This document shows, piece by piece, positions 36,907-45,404 of a DNA stretch of 64,000 bases. This stretch comes from Planctomycetales bacterium (GTDB lineage: Bacteria; Planctomycetota; Phycisphaerae; SM23-33). A program made the position numbers and the translations under genes. Under the pieces are notes generated by a model. It ran no database searches. It was not told the origin of the DNA and worked only from the letters and a program-made list of their open reading frames with translations. The first letter of the stretch is position 1; each line of letters starts with the position of its first letter. The stretch covers positions 20,059-84,058 of the forward strand of contig JAUWNJ010000015.1 of NCBI GenBank assembly GCA_030612725.1. Direction: 5' to 3'.

Positions 36907-37857
36907 TTACAGTATTTCTTTCAGCAGTTCAGTGTCGATGTTTCCGCCGCTGACGACGGCGGCGACTTTCAGGCCGGCGATTTCCTTCTGGTGAGTCAGC
37001 ATCGCCGCCAGCGTAACCGCCCCTGCCGGTTCGGGTACGATCTTCGCCTGCTTGACGAGCATTTTTATGGCTTCGCGGATGTCGGATTCATCTACCAGCC
37101 AGATGTCGTCAATGTACTGCCGGACAATCTCGACGCCGAGTTGCCCCGGCTGGCGGACCGCTACGCCGTCGGCGATGGTCTTTCCTTCCGGCACGGAAGC
37201 ACACTTGCCCTGCCGGACGGATTCAGCCATTGACGGAAAGGCCGTCGTTTGAACGCCGACGACCTTAATGGACGGGCGGGATTCCTTAATCGCCACCAGA
37301 ATCCCTGCTATCAACCCCCCACCGCCAATCGGCGCGAGGACCATCTCGACTTCGGGAAAATCTTCCAGTATTTCCAGTCCGATGGTTCCCTGACCGGCCA
37401 TGATTTCCGGATCGTCGAAACTGTGGACATACGTCCGTCCTTCAGCCTCCGCCAGTGTGTGGGCGTGTTCGCAGGCAGCCTGGTAGTCGCTGCCGATTAC
37501 GACTAATTCAGCGCCGTAGTTGATAATCGCCTCGCGTTTGGTCTTCGGGGATGATTCGGGCACGACGATCTTGGCGGAGATATTCGCAGTCGCCGCCGCC
37601 AGCGCCAAACCCTGGCCATGGTTGCCCGTCGAGGCAGTGATGACGCCGCCTTCGCACCGGCCTTGAAGATGAGCAATCTTGTTCATGTTCCCGCGGACCT
37701 TGAATGCGTGCGTCAACTGGAAGTTTTCCAGTTTCAGCCAGAGGTTGCATCCGATGGTTTGCGAGATGTCGCGTGCGTCGAGCAGCGGCGTGCGAATGAC
37801 CTTTCCGCGGATAGTTTCAGCCGCCTTCTGTATGTCTTTGAGAGTAATAACGCTCAT
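36907..37857 (-). CDS. Threonine ammonia-lyase (catabolic, short form)
   Basis: The 316-residue PLP enzyme has the PLP lysine in LTHAFKVRGNMNKI (near residue 51), ASTGNHGQGLALAA, the glycine loop in APIGGGGLIAGI, and PAGAVTLAA. The length fits short TdcB-type enzymes without a regulatory ACT domain. The usual SFKxRGA reads AFKVRGN, so a related serine/threonine dehydratase or racemase is possible. Its start overlaps the stop of the upstream membrane protein gene (ATGA at 37854-37857). Confidence 0.85.
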   Translation of the reverse strand: MSVITLKDIQKAAETIRGKVIRTPLLDARDISQTIGCNLWLKLENFQLTHAFKVRGNMNKIAHLQGRCEGGVITASTGNHGQGLALAAATANISAKIVVPESSPKTKREAIINYGAELVVIGSDYQAACEHAHTLAEAEGRTYVHSFDDPEIMAGQGTIGLEILEDFPEVEMVLAPIGGGGLIAGILVAIKESRPSIKVVGVQTTAFPSMAESVRQGKCASVPEGKTIADGVAVRQPGQLGVEIVRQYIDDIWLVDESDIREAIKMLVKQAKIVPEPAGAVTLAAMLTHQKEIAGLKVAAVVSGGNIDTELLKEIL

Positions 37858-38258
37858 TTCCGTTCTTCCGTTTTTTTCATATCGCTAATGATATTGGTCA
37901 TCTCGGCTATCCGGCGGGTGAGCATGTTCATCTGAAATTCAATCGAGTTGAGAATCCAGAACTGGAAATGGTCCACCTTGGACTGTTTGTGGATCATCCA
38001 GATAATCTTCAGCGACACCAGCAGCACAGCCACTTCCAGCAGGAGCAACGGCGGAAGGACAGGAATTTTCCATCCCATGACGTGTCGGAGCAGGTCGAAC
38101 ATAAAAGCAGACACTACTACGATGAGAAAACCAATGTTAATCATCGTAACCCGCCGGTGACTGGTCGCCCCGCCGATCTGACCGACCACGTCGCGAATCT
38201 TGTCCTTCTGGGCCTTGTAATGCTCCAACTCCTCACGCAGTACATCCATCTCGTCCAT
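37854..38258 (-). CDS. Two-helix membrane protein of unknown function
   Basis: The 134-residue protein has a charged coiled-coil N-terminus (MDEMDVLREELEHYKAQKDK) and two membrane helices (MINIGFLIVVVSAFMFDLL and LLLLEVAVLLVSLKIIWMI). A C-terminal helix rich in Met and charges follows. It overlaps the start of threonine ammonia-lyase, so the two are co-translated. No family is recognised. Confidence 0.65.
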   Translation of the reverse strand: MDEMDVLREELEHYKAQKDKIRDVVGQIGGATSHRRVTMINIGFLIVVVSAFMFDLLRHVMGWKIPVLPPLLLLEVAVLLVSLKIIWMIHKQSKVDHFQFWILNSIEFQMNMLTRRIAEMTNIISDMKKTEERK

Positions 38259-38284
38259 TGTTTCTTCTCCGTCAACGCGCCCTA

Positions 38285-39232
38285 TTATGCCTTTTTCCTC
38301 GCCAAAACATAGGCCGTTATGGTCTTAAAATCATCGTCGGTAAAGTGGGCGAACCGGGTGGCGAGGCTATTCCGGGTAATTCCCGACACATCGTCGGCAT
38401 TGAGTTCGCTGACGATATCAAAGCCGGTTTTCTCAATCAGTTCGCGGTGGGTCGAGTAAGGTTCCCTGTTTATCAGCCAAGGCCGATTTCCTTTGATGAG
38501 TTTCCATGTCAGGAGCGAGTAGGCCCAGTGTCCGTTCCAATGTTTAGACAGACCATGGGAGGACAAGTCGATCTGATGGCTCATAAACCCGCCGCCCTTG
38601 AGCCAACGATACAATGCCTCATAAGTGCCGCCCAGGTCCTCGACGTGCTCCAGCACTGCCTGGGAAAATATCATATCGACGGATTCGGACTTTATCACGC
38701 TACTGTCGTTCCACGGTGCAAAATAGCGGATTTTGACGGTGCTTTCGTCTGCATTATCGGGATTGATAATCGCATTGCGAATTTCCTGAATCCGCGACGG
38801 GACCAGTGTTTCGGCGAGACGTTCGTCGGTGAGTATCTCGTGCGGAAATCGGCACGAAGTTAATTGCGGCGTGATTTCGGGAAATTCATCCCGCCCTGGG
38901 ATTGGCCGACGTTCACTGAACAGAGAAACCAACTCCTCGAAGATATTCAAATTGGCCTGCGTATTGGCGTACTCGACGACATCGAGTGCGTAGTATTTTC
39001 GCGCGCCCGTCAGCAGCGCCGCCAGACCCGTTCCGATAGAATCGCCCGGACCAAGTTCAGCCACGACCTTGGGGTAAGTATCAAGACCGGCCTGGTGAAT
39101 CATCACCAGATGCCGAAGCCAGACGGAATAGCAATATCGGGCAGAATCCGTCCCGCCGGTCCTCCGGCAGGTGAACCTGCCCATACCGGGAAGATAGGTT
39201 GCGATACCTTTGATTATGTGTTTGATGCCCAT
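38285..39232 (-). CDS. Class I SAM-dependent methyltransferase
   Basis: The 315-residue protein has motif I VAELGPGDSIGTGLAALL, the acidic strand YYALDVVEYA, and the later SVDMIFSQAVLEHVEDL, all typical of class I methyltransferases. A C-terminal part with WNGHWAYSLLTWKLIKG is specific to this type. The substrate is unknown. The upstream region is filled by a palindrome and a cupin-gene remnant. Confidence 0.8.
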   Translation of the reverse strand: MGIKHIIKGIATYLPGMGRFTCRRTGGTDSARYCYSVWLRHLVMIHQAGLDTYPKVVAELGPGDSIGTGLAALLTGARKYYALDVVEYANTQANLNIFEELVSLFSERRPIPGRDEFPEITPQLTSCRFPHEILTDERLAETLVPSRIQEIRNAIINPDNADESTVKIRYFAPWNDSSVIKSESVDMIFSQAVLEHVEDLGGTYEALYRWLKGGGFMSHQIDLSSHGLSKHWNGHWAYSLLTWKLIKGNRPWLINREPYSTHRELIEKTGFDIVSELNADDVSGITRNSLATRFAHFTDDDFKTITAYVLARKKA

Positions 39233-39264
39233 GTGTTATCGATCCGTCATGGATAAGTCGCGGC

Positions 39265-39344
39265 GGGTGCCGTGGCCGCTGCGTTTGCGGCCACGTGGAG
39301 ATGCAAGCACAGTCGTGGTCGTAAACACCGCGACCACGGCACCC
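39265..39344. repeat. GGGTGCC palindromic element (80 bp)
   Basis: The ends GGGTGCCGTGG (39265-39275) and CCACGGCACCC (39334-39344) are perfect inverted repeats. Inner pairs GGCCGC/GCGGCC are also present. The right part (from 39314) is shared with a half-copy at 41487-41517. Confidence 0.8.
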
Positions 39345-39346
39345 GA

Positions 39347-39490
39347 TTACGCATCCGTCAGACGTTCTATTATCTCCGCAAAATCGGGATGTCCCCGTAT
39401 CAAATCCTCCCGCCGGGCCGGTTGATAGTCATCGAAATCGAATGCCGGCGCTATGGTGGTTCCCATCATCGCGAAACTTCCGCCGGCGTT
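39347..39490 (-). pseudogene. 3' remnant of a DUF985 cupin gene
   Basis: On the minus strand this stretch reads NAGGSFAMMGTTIAPAFDFD, then DYQPARREDLIRGHPDFAEI and IERLTDA, then stop. This is the last 47 residues of the intact cupin at 41520-42026, with one conservative and a few other changes. The DNA match is 39314-39490 against 41487-41663, about 92% by eye. The N-terminal two thirds are missing, replaced by the 3' end of the secreted-protein gene at 39466. Confidence 0.85.
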
Positions 39491-41445
39491 ACGATCCCAA
39501 GATGCCTGAGATACCCAAACAGCCGCTCGTTCACGTACTTCGGATATTTCAAAGAAAAGGCCTTGAAGGACGCCTCCTCGGCTACGAAGAACTGCTCGCC
39601 CATGGCATCGGCGACGCCGAAACGCCCGTTGGCGGCCTGATTTATCAGCAGAATCGCCTCGCCATTCGCTCCCAACACCCGGATTCGCATCGCCCCCCGG
39701 CCATCATCGACTATCTCAATCTGGCGCGAAGGATACTTACGCTCTACCAGAGTAATCTCGATCCCGTCGTCCTGAATCTTCAGTTCCGCACGGAATTTTC
39801 CGCCGGTACCAAAGTTCATGCTTATCTTTCCGGTACCGCCACCCCAGCCGCCTCCACAGCGCCCCCATCGTTGCGCGCACGCCTGTTGAAACAACCTCAC
39901 CGCAAACGCGCCTTCCTTTGCCAGTTTCACGCTATCTTCAGGCCAACTTTGAAACAGACTCTTGTCGTTGAGCTTCATTATCCCAAGTTTCTCCTGCCTG
40001 GCCCGCAATTCGTCCAGGTCTCGACCTTTCAGGACTCGTCGCCAGAGTGTCCTGTCGAAGCAAAGTCCCTTTTGGTTGACGGTCAGACCGATAAGTCGGC
40101 CTACGTCGCCGTGAATTTCCTGCAACAGGCCCGTCTTCCAGTCCGCCTTGCCCGAATCGGCAGGCGGGACCGCCGCCTTGCCCTGCGCAGCAGCGGTGTC
40201 GGGCACTTCAGGAAGTGCCGGAAGGACTACTCCCAGGCGTTTGAGGCAAGAAAAGACCCGCTCGTTCGCATATTTCCGGTGCTTTCGACAAAAGGATGTG
40301 AATGAGTCCTCTTGAAAAAACACCGAGCCTTTGCCATCTGCCCGGCCGACCGAGAATTTCCCGTCCGGGCGCTGGTGGAGCACCAAGACCGACCCGTCGG
40401 TCAGACTGGTCAGCATTATGCGTATCCCGCCGGTACCGCTGTCCCAGACCTCCAGACGCCGGCGGGGGCTTGACCTTTCTTCCAGTGCAATCCCGATCGT
40501 TTCGTCTCGACGGGAAAAAACGCCCTTGAACGCTCCGCCGAAATTACCGAACATGAAACTGATCCTTGTCTCCCCGGACGAGCGAAGTCCCACACCCCCT
40601 TCCTCGGCAGCCAGTGCGAGCAGTGTAAAGACCAGTCTGGAATCCGGGCCTTCGACCGCATCCCTCGCCCGCTTGAGCGCCCACTGTTTGTTACGGCTAT
40701 CTTTGTCGTAGCCTGCCAGAATTTGCCTCTTCAATTGCTCTTTATCTGTCTTCTTCGCAACTTCGGCCCAGTGGCCGCGGTCCAAGCACAGGGCCTTGCC
40801 AACGGCCTTGAATCGAATCAGGTCTCCCACTTCCGGCGCGACCTGATCGAACTTGCCCCACGACTTCTGTCCGGACCACCACTTCTTCCAGGCAGGGACG
40901 TCCTGGCCGAAGGTCTGCCTGGTTACCTTTTGGAGCCTTTCGGCCACGGCGGACCGATCCCGGTCTTTGGTTTCTTTCAGCAGATCGATCAGGTAACCCG
41001 GCTGATCGAGCAGGCATTTCGACTCTACCAGCCTCTCGGCCCTTTTGAACATTTTAGCGGCCTCGCGGAGTTTACCGCTTGAGAACAATTTTCCTATCCG
41101 GGCGTTCTCTTCCCTGCCGAGGTCAAACTTCTTCCAGGGTGTCATATCGAGCACGTATCCGTAGCGCACATAGTCCGCCAGGAACTGCTTGACCGCCTTG
41201 TCGCGTTTTTGGGCATCTTCGCCGGCCATCCCTATCGCCCGGATTTTTCGCTTGACCTGCTCGACATCTTCGGGCTTCAGTTCGCGGAGTTTGGCCAGGA
41301 CGAGCTGTTTGACTTCGGGCGTCTCCGGTGTCAGTGGCTTCGGTTTTTCAGCCGCACCGGCAGAAACTGCCAAGGGCAGGACTGTTCCAAAGACAAACAA
41401 AGCGAAACAGCGTTTACCGTTAATCGGGAATTCGTAACGCATCAT
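39466..41445 (-). CDS. Secreted protein with two tandem ~200-residue domains, unknown function
   Basis: The 659-residue protein starts at ATG 41445 with AAGGAG 5-6 bases upstream. A signal peptide (CFALFVFGTVLPLAVSAGAA) is followed by a charged helical region (residues ~25-200). Two copies of one module follow: one has RISFMFGNFGGAFKGVFSRR and RKYANERVFSCLKRLGVVLP, the second has KISMNFGTGGKFRAELKIQD and PKYVNERLFGYLRHLGIVTP. It is probably periplasmic or cell-surface. Its last five residues and stop lie within the duplicated cupin segment, so the native C-terminus may have been altered. I do not recognise a family. Confidence 0.75.
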   Translation of the reverse strand: MMRYEFPINGKRCFALFVFGTVLPLAVSAGAAEKPKPLTPETPEVKQLVLAKLRELKPEDVEQVKRKIRAIGMAGEDAQKRDKAVKQFLADYVRYGYVLDMTPWKKFDLGREENARIGKLFSSGKLREAAKMFKRAERLVESKCLLDQPGYLIDLLKETKDRDRSAVAERLQKVTRQTFGQDVPAWKKWWSGQKSWGKFDQVAPEVGDLIRFKAVGKALCLDRGHWAEVAKKTDKEQLKRQILAGYDKDSRNKQWALKRARDAVEGPDSRLVFTLLALAAEEGGVGLRSSGETRISFMFGNFGGAFKGVFSRRDETIGIALEERSSPRRRLEVWDSGTGGIRIMLTSLTDGSVLVLHQRPDGKFSVGRADGKGSVFFQEDSFTSFCRKHRKYANERVFSCLKRLGVVLPALPEVPDTAAAQGKAAVPPADSGKADWKTGLLQEIHGDVGRLIGLTVNQKGLCFDRTLWRRVLKGRDLDELRARQEKLGIMKLNDKSLFQSWPEDSVKLAKEGAFAVRLFQQACAQRWGRCGGGWGGGTGKISMNFGTGGKFRAELKIQDDGIEITLVERKYPSRQIEIVDDGRGAMRIRVLGANGEAILLINQAANGRFGVADAMGEQFFVAEEASFKAFSLKYPKYVNERLFGYLRHLGIVTPAEVSR

Positions 41446-41486
41446 TTCTGCTCCTTGTGTTTGCAAACATCCCATCGACGTGTAAA

Positions 41487-41517
41487 CGTGGTCGCAAACA
41501 CCGCGACCACGGCACCC
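41487..41517. repeat. Half-copy of the GGGTGCC palindromic element
   Basis: CGTGGTCGCAAACACCGCGA, then CCACGGCACCC, next to the cupin stop codon. It still forms a small hairpin (GTGGTCGC with GCGACCAC). It is identical, except for one base, to 39314-39344. Confidence 0.7.
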
Positions 41518-41519
41518 GA

Positions 41520-42026
41520 TTACGCATCCGTCAGACGTTCTATTATCTCCGCAAAATCGGGATGTCCCCGTATCAAATCCTCCCGCCGGGCCGGTTGGTA
41601 GTCCTCGAAGTCGAAGGCAGGGGCGACGGTGGTTCCCATCAGTGCGAAACGCCCCCCGGCGTTCAGGTGCATACCCTGCCAGACGCCCTGCGGAACGACG
41701 CATTGGAGGCAATGGCCTGCTTCGATGTCCTGACCCAGGATTATCGTCTCGCCACGCCCGTCGGGATGCAGATGGAGCATCGTTACCGGATCGCCCAGGT
41801 AGAAATGAAAAATCTCGTCGCTGACCAGCCGATGAATGGCCGAAAAAGTCTCCGGCGTCAGGAGATAGTAAATGGCAGTGGCGATGTGCTTGTCGGATGA
41901 ATATCGCTCCGGCAGCGCGACGGCGGGGATTGTTCCGTCGCTGCTGCGGTAGGTTTCCCTAGAAAACCCACCTTCGCCCGGCAGCGGCTCCAAGCCAAGA
42001 TGTTCAATGATTTCCCTTGCGTTCAT
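41520..42026 (-). CDS. DUF985 (cupin_5) family protein
   Basis: The 168-residue protein has the family features EPLPGEGGFSRETYRSSDGT, IYYLLTPETFSAIHRLVSDE, FHFYLGDPVTMLHLHPDGRG, VVPQGVWQGMHL and GTTVAPAFDFEDYQ. It is a small double-stranded beta-helix (cupin) protein of unknown enzymatic role. Its start overlaps the 3' end of the hydrolase-fusion gene by 23 bp, so the two are probably co-expressed. A 3' remnant of a second copy is at 39347-39490. Confidence 0.9.
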   Translation of the reverse strand: MNAREIIEHLGLEPLPGEGGFSRETYRSSDGTIPAVALPERYSSDKHIATAIYYLLTPETFSAIHRLVSDEIFHFYLGDPVTMLHLHPDGRGETIILGQDIEAGHCLQCVVPQGVWQGMHLNAGGRFALMGTTVAPAFDFEDYQPARREDLIRGHPDFAEIIERLTDA

Positions 42027-44109
42027 TTTCCGGTTTCTGTCTCAATTGCTCGAATTGCATCATCGCGCACATTGCGTGCTGGACGTAGTCGATTCTAACC
42101 TCGGCTGACCGCCTGTTGAACGATTTGCTGAATTTCGGATGGCCTTTCGGAAGTGGCCTCATCGCGCGTGGGATACCGCCGGCGTATTTTCCTGTACGAA
42201 TCTGGTTCCGCAGGAGGAACGATATCCCCGCCGACGCCGCATCGGCGATGCGCTTTCGCAGAGCCTTATCCTCCGCCGGAAGAAACGTCAATGCCGCCAG
42301 AAGCCCTTCGGCCCTCGTAGCCACAGGGCAAGTCCGCGCATCGGACCCAAACGAGCCGAACTCCGGCGCATCGGTCCGACATTGCGTCTTCTCGGCCAGG
42401 ATACTGTTGCAGATTCTGCGGGCATGACGCAGGAGCAATTCGCGATGGACCGACTGTTTGCAGCGATCGTATATCGGCAGCAGTTTCGCCATTGCCAGAA
42501 GTGTCCATTGGTCGGCTTCGACGGCGGTTTTGTCGGCCTGGGTGCGGGCGAGGTATGTAATTGCCCTGGCAGCGCCGTCGAGCCACTTCTGTCGAAGACC
42601 CGCCTGGGCAGGCGACGGGTCCTTCTCGTAAAGCATCAGCAAACCCAATGCCGCCTCGCCGGGATAATAAAGCGACACCCACTCGCCGACAAGCCCGCCA
42701 CGGGCGGGGATGTATTTGGAATAGAAACTCCCATCCTCTTTCTGCATAAAAAGAATGCACCGCCCCATCTTTCGCAGGTCGTCAATCGGAGTGGTCGTAG
42801 CCCCCGCCTTCTCAGCACTGAGCAGCGCGACAAGCCCAAGACCGACCCCGCCGAGCTTGACCTGCATTAGCATCGGCTTACCGCTTATCCGGCTACGAGA
42901 CCAAACACCGAGAAGGTCTTTGTTCTTCGGCATCGGCGCAATGGTCTCCTTTTTGAGGAAGCCTACCGCGCGGGCGATTGCATCTCGCGTTTTCTTGTCA
43001 GGCCGACGTTGTTCGTACATCGCCAGTGCGTATATCGCCCCGGCGTGGCGGAGCACGTTATACGCCGGCTTGGGGGTAATTTTGGGATTCGTGCTGATTC
43101 GATATACGAATTTTCCGTCCTTACCGCACGCGCGAACGAGATAACCAGCCGATAAGCCAATGGCCTTGTCGAGCCTGCCTGATACGGGGTCGGCCATTCC
43201 GGCAAGCGAGTCGATTTGCTTGATAATCCATTGCTCGCGCGCTATTTCCGAGGCGTGCCCGTCGATAGGAAGCCGGATGAACCGCTTCGGTTCGGGAGCG
43301 GCATTGAATATCTCCTTGCTGTGCTGGAACGGTACGACGCAATCCAGGGCGCCATGGACTATCACGAGCGGGCAGGACAGTTTTCCCGCCGCTGCGACGG
43401 CAGAAGCCTCGTCAGGGTCGAATCCGCCCAGTTGCCCCGCTCTGACCAGAGCTTCTTCGACATTGGCGGGGCTTTCCATAAGGAGTATCCGCCGGGCAAT
43501 CTTCCTGAACGACGCCGGAGGCGCTATGGCCATCACACCTTTGCACCGAGGCTCGATTGCGGCGTACTGAATCGCCACTGCGCCGCCCATGGATGAGCCT
43601 AATATGTAGATATGATCGGAAACGATTTTTCCCCGCACGAGTTGATCGACCACGCGATTGAGATCATGTTTTTCCTTGGCGCCCCAGGTTATGTACTTCC
43701 CGCCGCTGCGACCATGGGCGCGGAGGTCCGGCAGCACTACGTCCCATCCGTACCGGGCCAGATTTTCTCCGAGCGACAAAAACCACAACTTGCTCGTTAC
43801 CAGAGGATGCAACAGCACCACAGTACCGCGAGTTATCTTCCGCTCAGGCTCGGCGGAATCGACGAGTCGGCTGTTGATTACCCAGACGTCGATTTCGCAA
43901 CCGTCCATGCCTTTGAGGCGACGATGCAGCGAGATTCGCCCCTGCTTGACGAGTTGCTCGCCCGTACCGACAAAAGCCAACATGGCCTTGCCCGGTATGG
44001 ACGCCGGTTCAATGAGCCTTTTTGCATTGGCGTTGTGGTAGGCGTCGCAGCCGATACCGACGGCGGTAAAAACAAGCACGCAAAATGTTACAGAAACATT
44101 CTTCATCAC
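42004..44109 (-). CDS. Lipoprotein: alpha/beta hydrolase fused to an alpha-toroid (terpene-cyclase-like) domain
   Basis: The 701-residue protein has a signal peptide with a lipobox-like VGIGC (Cys21). Residues ~85-310 form an alpha/beta hydrolase: oxyanion strand TVVLLHPLVTSK, nucleophile elbow ILGSSMGGAVAIQ, acid in HGALDCVVPF, and His in PIDGHASEIA. Residues ~320-690 have the repeating helix pattern of an (alpha/alpha)6 toroid: AYNVLRHAGAIYALAMYEQR, KMGRCILFMQKEDGSFYSKY, YYPGEAALGLLMLYEK, YVQHAMCAMMQFEQL. This resembles glycosidase or prenyltransferase/cyclase-like toroids. I do not know this combination as a named family. It overlaps its neighbours on both sides. Confidence 0.8.
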   Translation of the reverse strand: MMKNVSVTFCVLVFTAVGIGCDAYHNANAKRLIEPASIPGKAMLAFVGTGEQLVKQGRISLHRRLKGMDGCEIDVWVINSRLVDSAEPERKITRGTVVLLHPLVTSKLWFLSLGENLARYGWDVVLPDLRAHGRSGGKYITWGAKEKHDLNRVVDQLVRGKIVSDHIYILGSSMGGAVAIQYAAIEPRCKGVMAIAPPASFRKIARRILLMESPANVEEALVRAGQLGGFDPDEASAVAAAGKLSCPLVIVHGALDCVVPFQHSKEIFNAAPEPKRFIRLPIDGHASEIAREQWIIKQIDSLAGMADPVSGRLDKAIGLSAGYLVRACGKDGKFVYRISTNPKITPKPAYNVLRHAGAIYALAMYEQRRPDKKTRDAIARAVGFLKKETIAPMPKNKDLLGVWSRSRISGKPMLMQVKLGGVGLGLVALLSAEKAGATTTPIDDLRKMGRCILFMQKEDGSFYSKYIPARGGLVGEWVSLYYPGEAALGLLMLYEKDPSPAQAGLRQKWLDGAARAITYLARTQADKTAVEADQWTLLAMAKLLPIYDRCKQSVHRELLLRHARRICNSILAEKTQCRTDAPEFGSFGSDARTCPVATRAEGLLAALTFLPAEDKALRKRIADAASAGISFLLRNQIRTGKYAGGIPRAMRPLPKGHPKFSKSFNRRSAEVRIDYVQHAMCAMMQFEQLRQKPENERKGNH

Positions 44110-44738
44110 GCGGACTCTGCCGGCTTTCCCTTTCGATTGCCCCGCCGCCAGGAACCTATGACAGCGCCGGCAATCCAGAGGATATGCCCCGCCGTTTCGA
44201 CGGCCTCTTCAAGAAAGAGGTGAATTTCGTCTTCATTTGGAATGACAGCAAGGCGCTTTTCGTCGAAGACCCCTCTGGCCACCAGTTGCGAGAGGACAAA
44301 CGCCCAAATCGAAGCCACCACCAGGGAAATAAACCAGCGGTCTTTGAGCGTGTCGGCGATCTTCGCCCGCCATATCACCATACTGACTGCCACGACGACA
44401 AAGGCTGTGTATATGCCGCGATGCGTCCAGACAATCACGGTCCAGTTCGTCCAGTCAATCTCCCGCAGCAGCATCGCCGCAGACAGGAACGTCAGCATCA
44501 GAAACAGCGGTTTCCTCGTAACGATGGCCCGAACGGCATAGACCGCCAAACCCACCGCCGCCAGGTACGGCGCGAATATCTCCAGCCAGTCGGCGGACTC
44601 GCCGGACTCGCTGCGTCCGAACTCCAGCAGATTGGCTGCGATAGTCGCCCCCGCCAGAACAACCGGCGCAATAAGCAACAGCCACCAATTAATCTGTTTA
44701 TCCCATCGAAGTTGAGACGTCGCCTGGTCTTTCACCAT
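44106..44738 (-). CDS. Polytopic membrane protein of unknown function
   Basis: The 210-residue protein has about six membrane helices (WWLLLIAPVVLAGATIAANL first; HILWIAGAVIGSW last) and a WLEIFAPYLAAVGLAVYAVR segment. The C-terminal EAVETAGHILW resembles small integral membrane proteins that bind haem or lipids, but this is not decisive. Its stop overlaps the start of the hydrolase fusion (ATGA), so it heads the cluster at 44738-39466. Confidence 0.7.
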   Translation of the reverse strand: MVKDQATSQLRWDKQINWWLLLIAPVVLAGATIAANLLEFGRSESGESADWLEIFAPYLAAVGLAVYAVRAIVTRKPLFLMLTFLSAAMLLREIDWTNWTVIVWTHRGIYTAFVVVAVSMVIWRAKIADTLKDRWFISLVVASIWAFVLSQLVARGVFDEKRLAVIPNEDEIHLFLEEAVETAGHILWIAGAVIGSWRRGNRKGKPAESA

Positions 44739-44796
44739 TTCTCAAAGACTCCTTCAGCAATTTCCGATTGGAAGAACGTTGTGGGATTTTTCTGTT

Positions 44797-44829
44797 CAAT
44801 CCACAATCCGCAATCCACAATCCGCAATC
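44797..44829. repeat. Iterated 7-mer CAATCCG/CAATCCA, intergenic
   Basis: CAATCCACAATCCGCAATCC, then ACAATCCGCAATC, a four-to-five-unit heptamer array. The same words are in the hairpin at 60175-60245 and inside mnmG at 61734-61761. Confidence 0.8.
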
Positions 44830-45357
44830 TTAAAAGGCTCCCCATTTCTGGTCGCCGGGAATGTAGTAACTCGGACATATGTGGCGGAACATAAGTGCGA
44901 TTTTCGTGGCCTTATCGAGCTTCGCCTGACTCTCTGCCGCCATTTTGTCCAGCTCCGCGCCGACCTCTTCGGTGAAATAGGCGCTGGTGGCCTGGTTTTT
45001 TTCCTCGTCGGTGGCGAACTGACCGCGAATCTGCGCCAACTCGCCGAAGTCAAGCCAGAAGCCCCCACAGCCGGGGCATTCATCAACCTCGACTTCCTTC
45101 TTGATGCCGGAGAAATGCCGCATCATTACGAGGTCGTCGCACTTCGGGCATTTCTTGCGGGCATCGTGATCGACAGCCACGTTTTCGTCCCGTTCGACAT
45201 CCAGCAGAACCTCGCCTGCCTGCTCGCTCGCGTTATCGACCTTCTGCAATTCGAAGTTATCAAACCAAACGCCCCCGCACCCGCCCTTGCAAACATCAAC
45301 AGTAACACCCCCAGCCACCATTTCCACCAACTCTCTACCACACGCCGGACATTTCAT
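44830..45357 (-). CDS. TFIIB-type zinc-ribbon protein (zf-TFIIB family)
   Basis: The 175-residue protein has two zinc ribbons: MKCPACGRELVEM, then CKGGCGGVWFDNFEL, and KKCPKCDDLVMMRHFSG, then DECPGCGGFWLDFGEL. The CxxC...CxxCGGxWxDxxEL pattern is that of the bacterial zf-TFIIB family, whose role is unknown. The C-terminal third is helical, with a late CPSYYIPGDQKW. It stands alone on the - strand between repeat-filled gaps. Confidence 0.88.
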   Translation of the reverse strand: MKCPACGRELVEMVAGGVTVDVCKGGCGGVWFDNFELQKVDNASEQAGEVLLDVERDENVAVDHDARKKCPKCDDLVMMRHFSGIKKEVEVDECPGCGGFWLDFGELAQIRGQFATDEEKNQATSAYFTEEVGAELDKMAAESQAKLDKATKIALMFRHICPSYYIPGDQKWGAF

Positions 45358-45404
45358 TGTTTGTTTCTCCTAGGTTCTATATACCGTTTCTTCTCATATG
45401 GGTT

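Noticed and set aside
44797..44829. Short regular repeats that might suggest a CRISPR array
   Set aside because: Units are 7 bases with no spacers and no cas genes nearby; they belong to the heptamer families.
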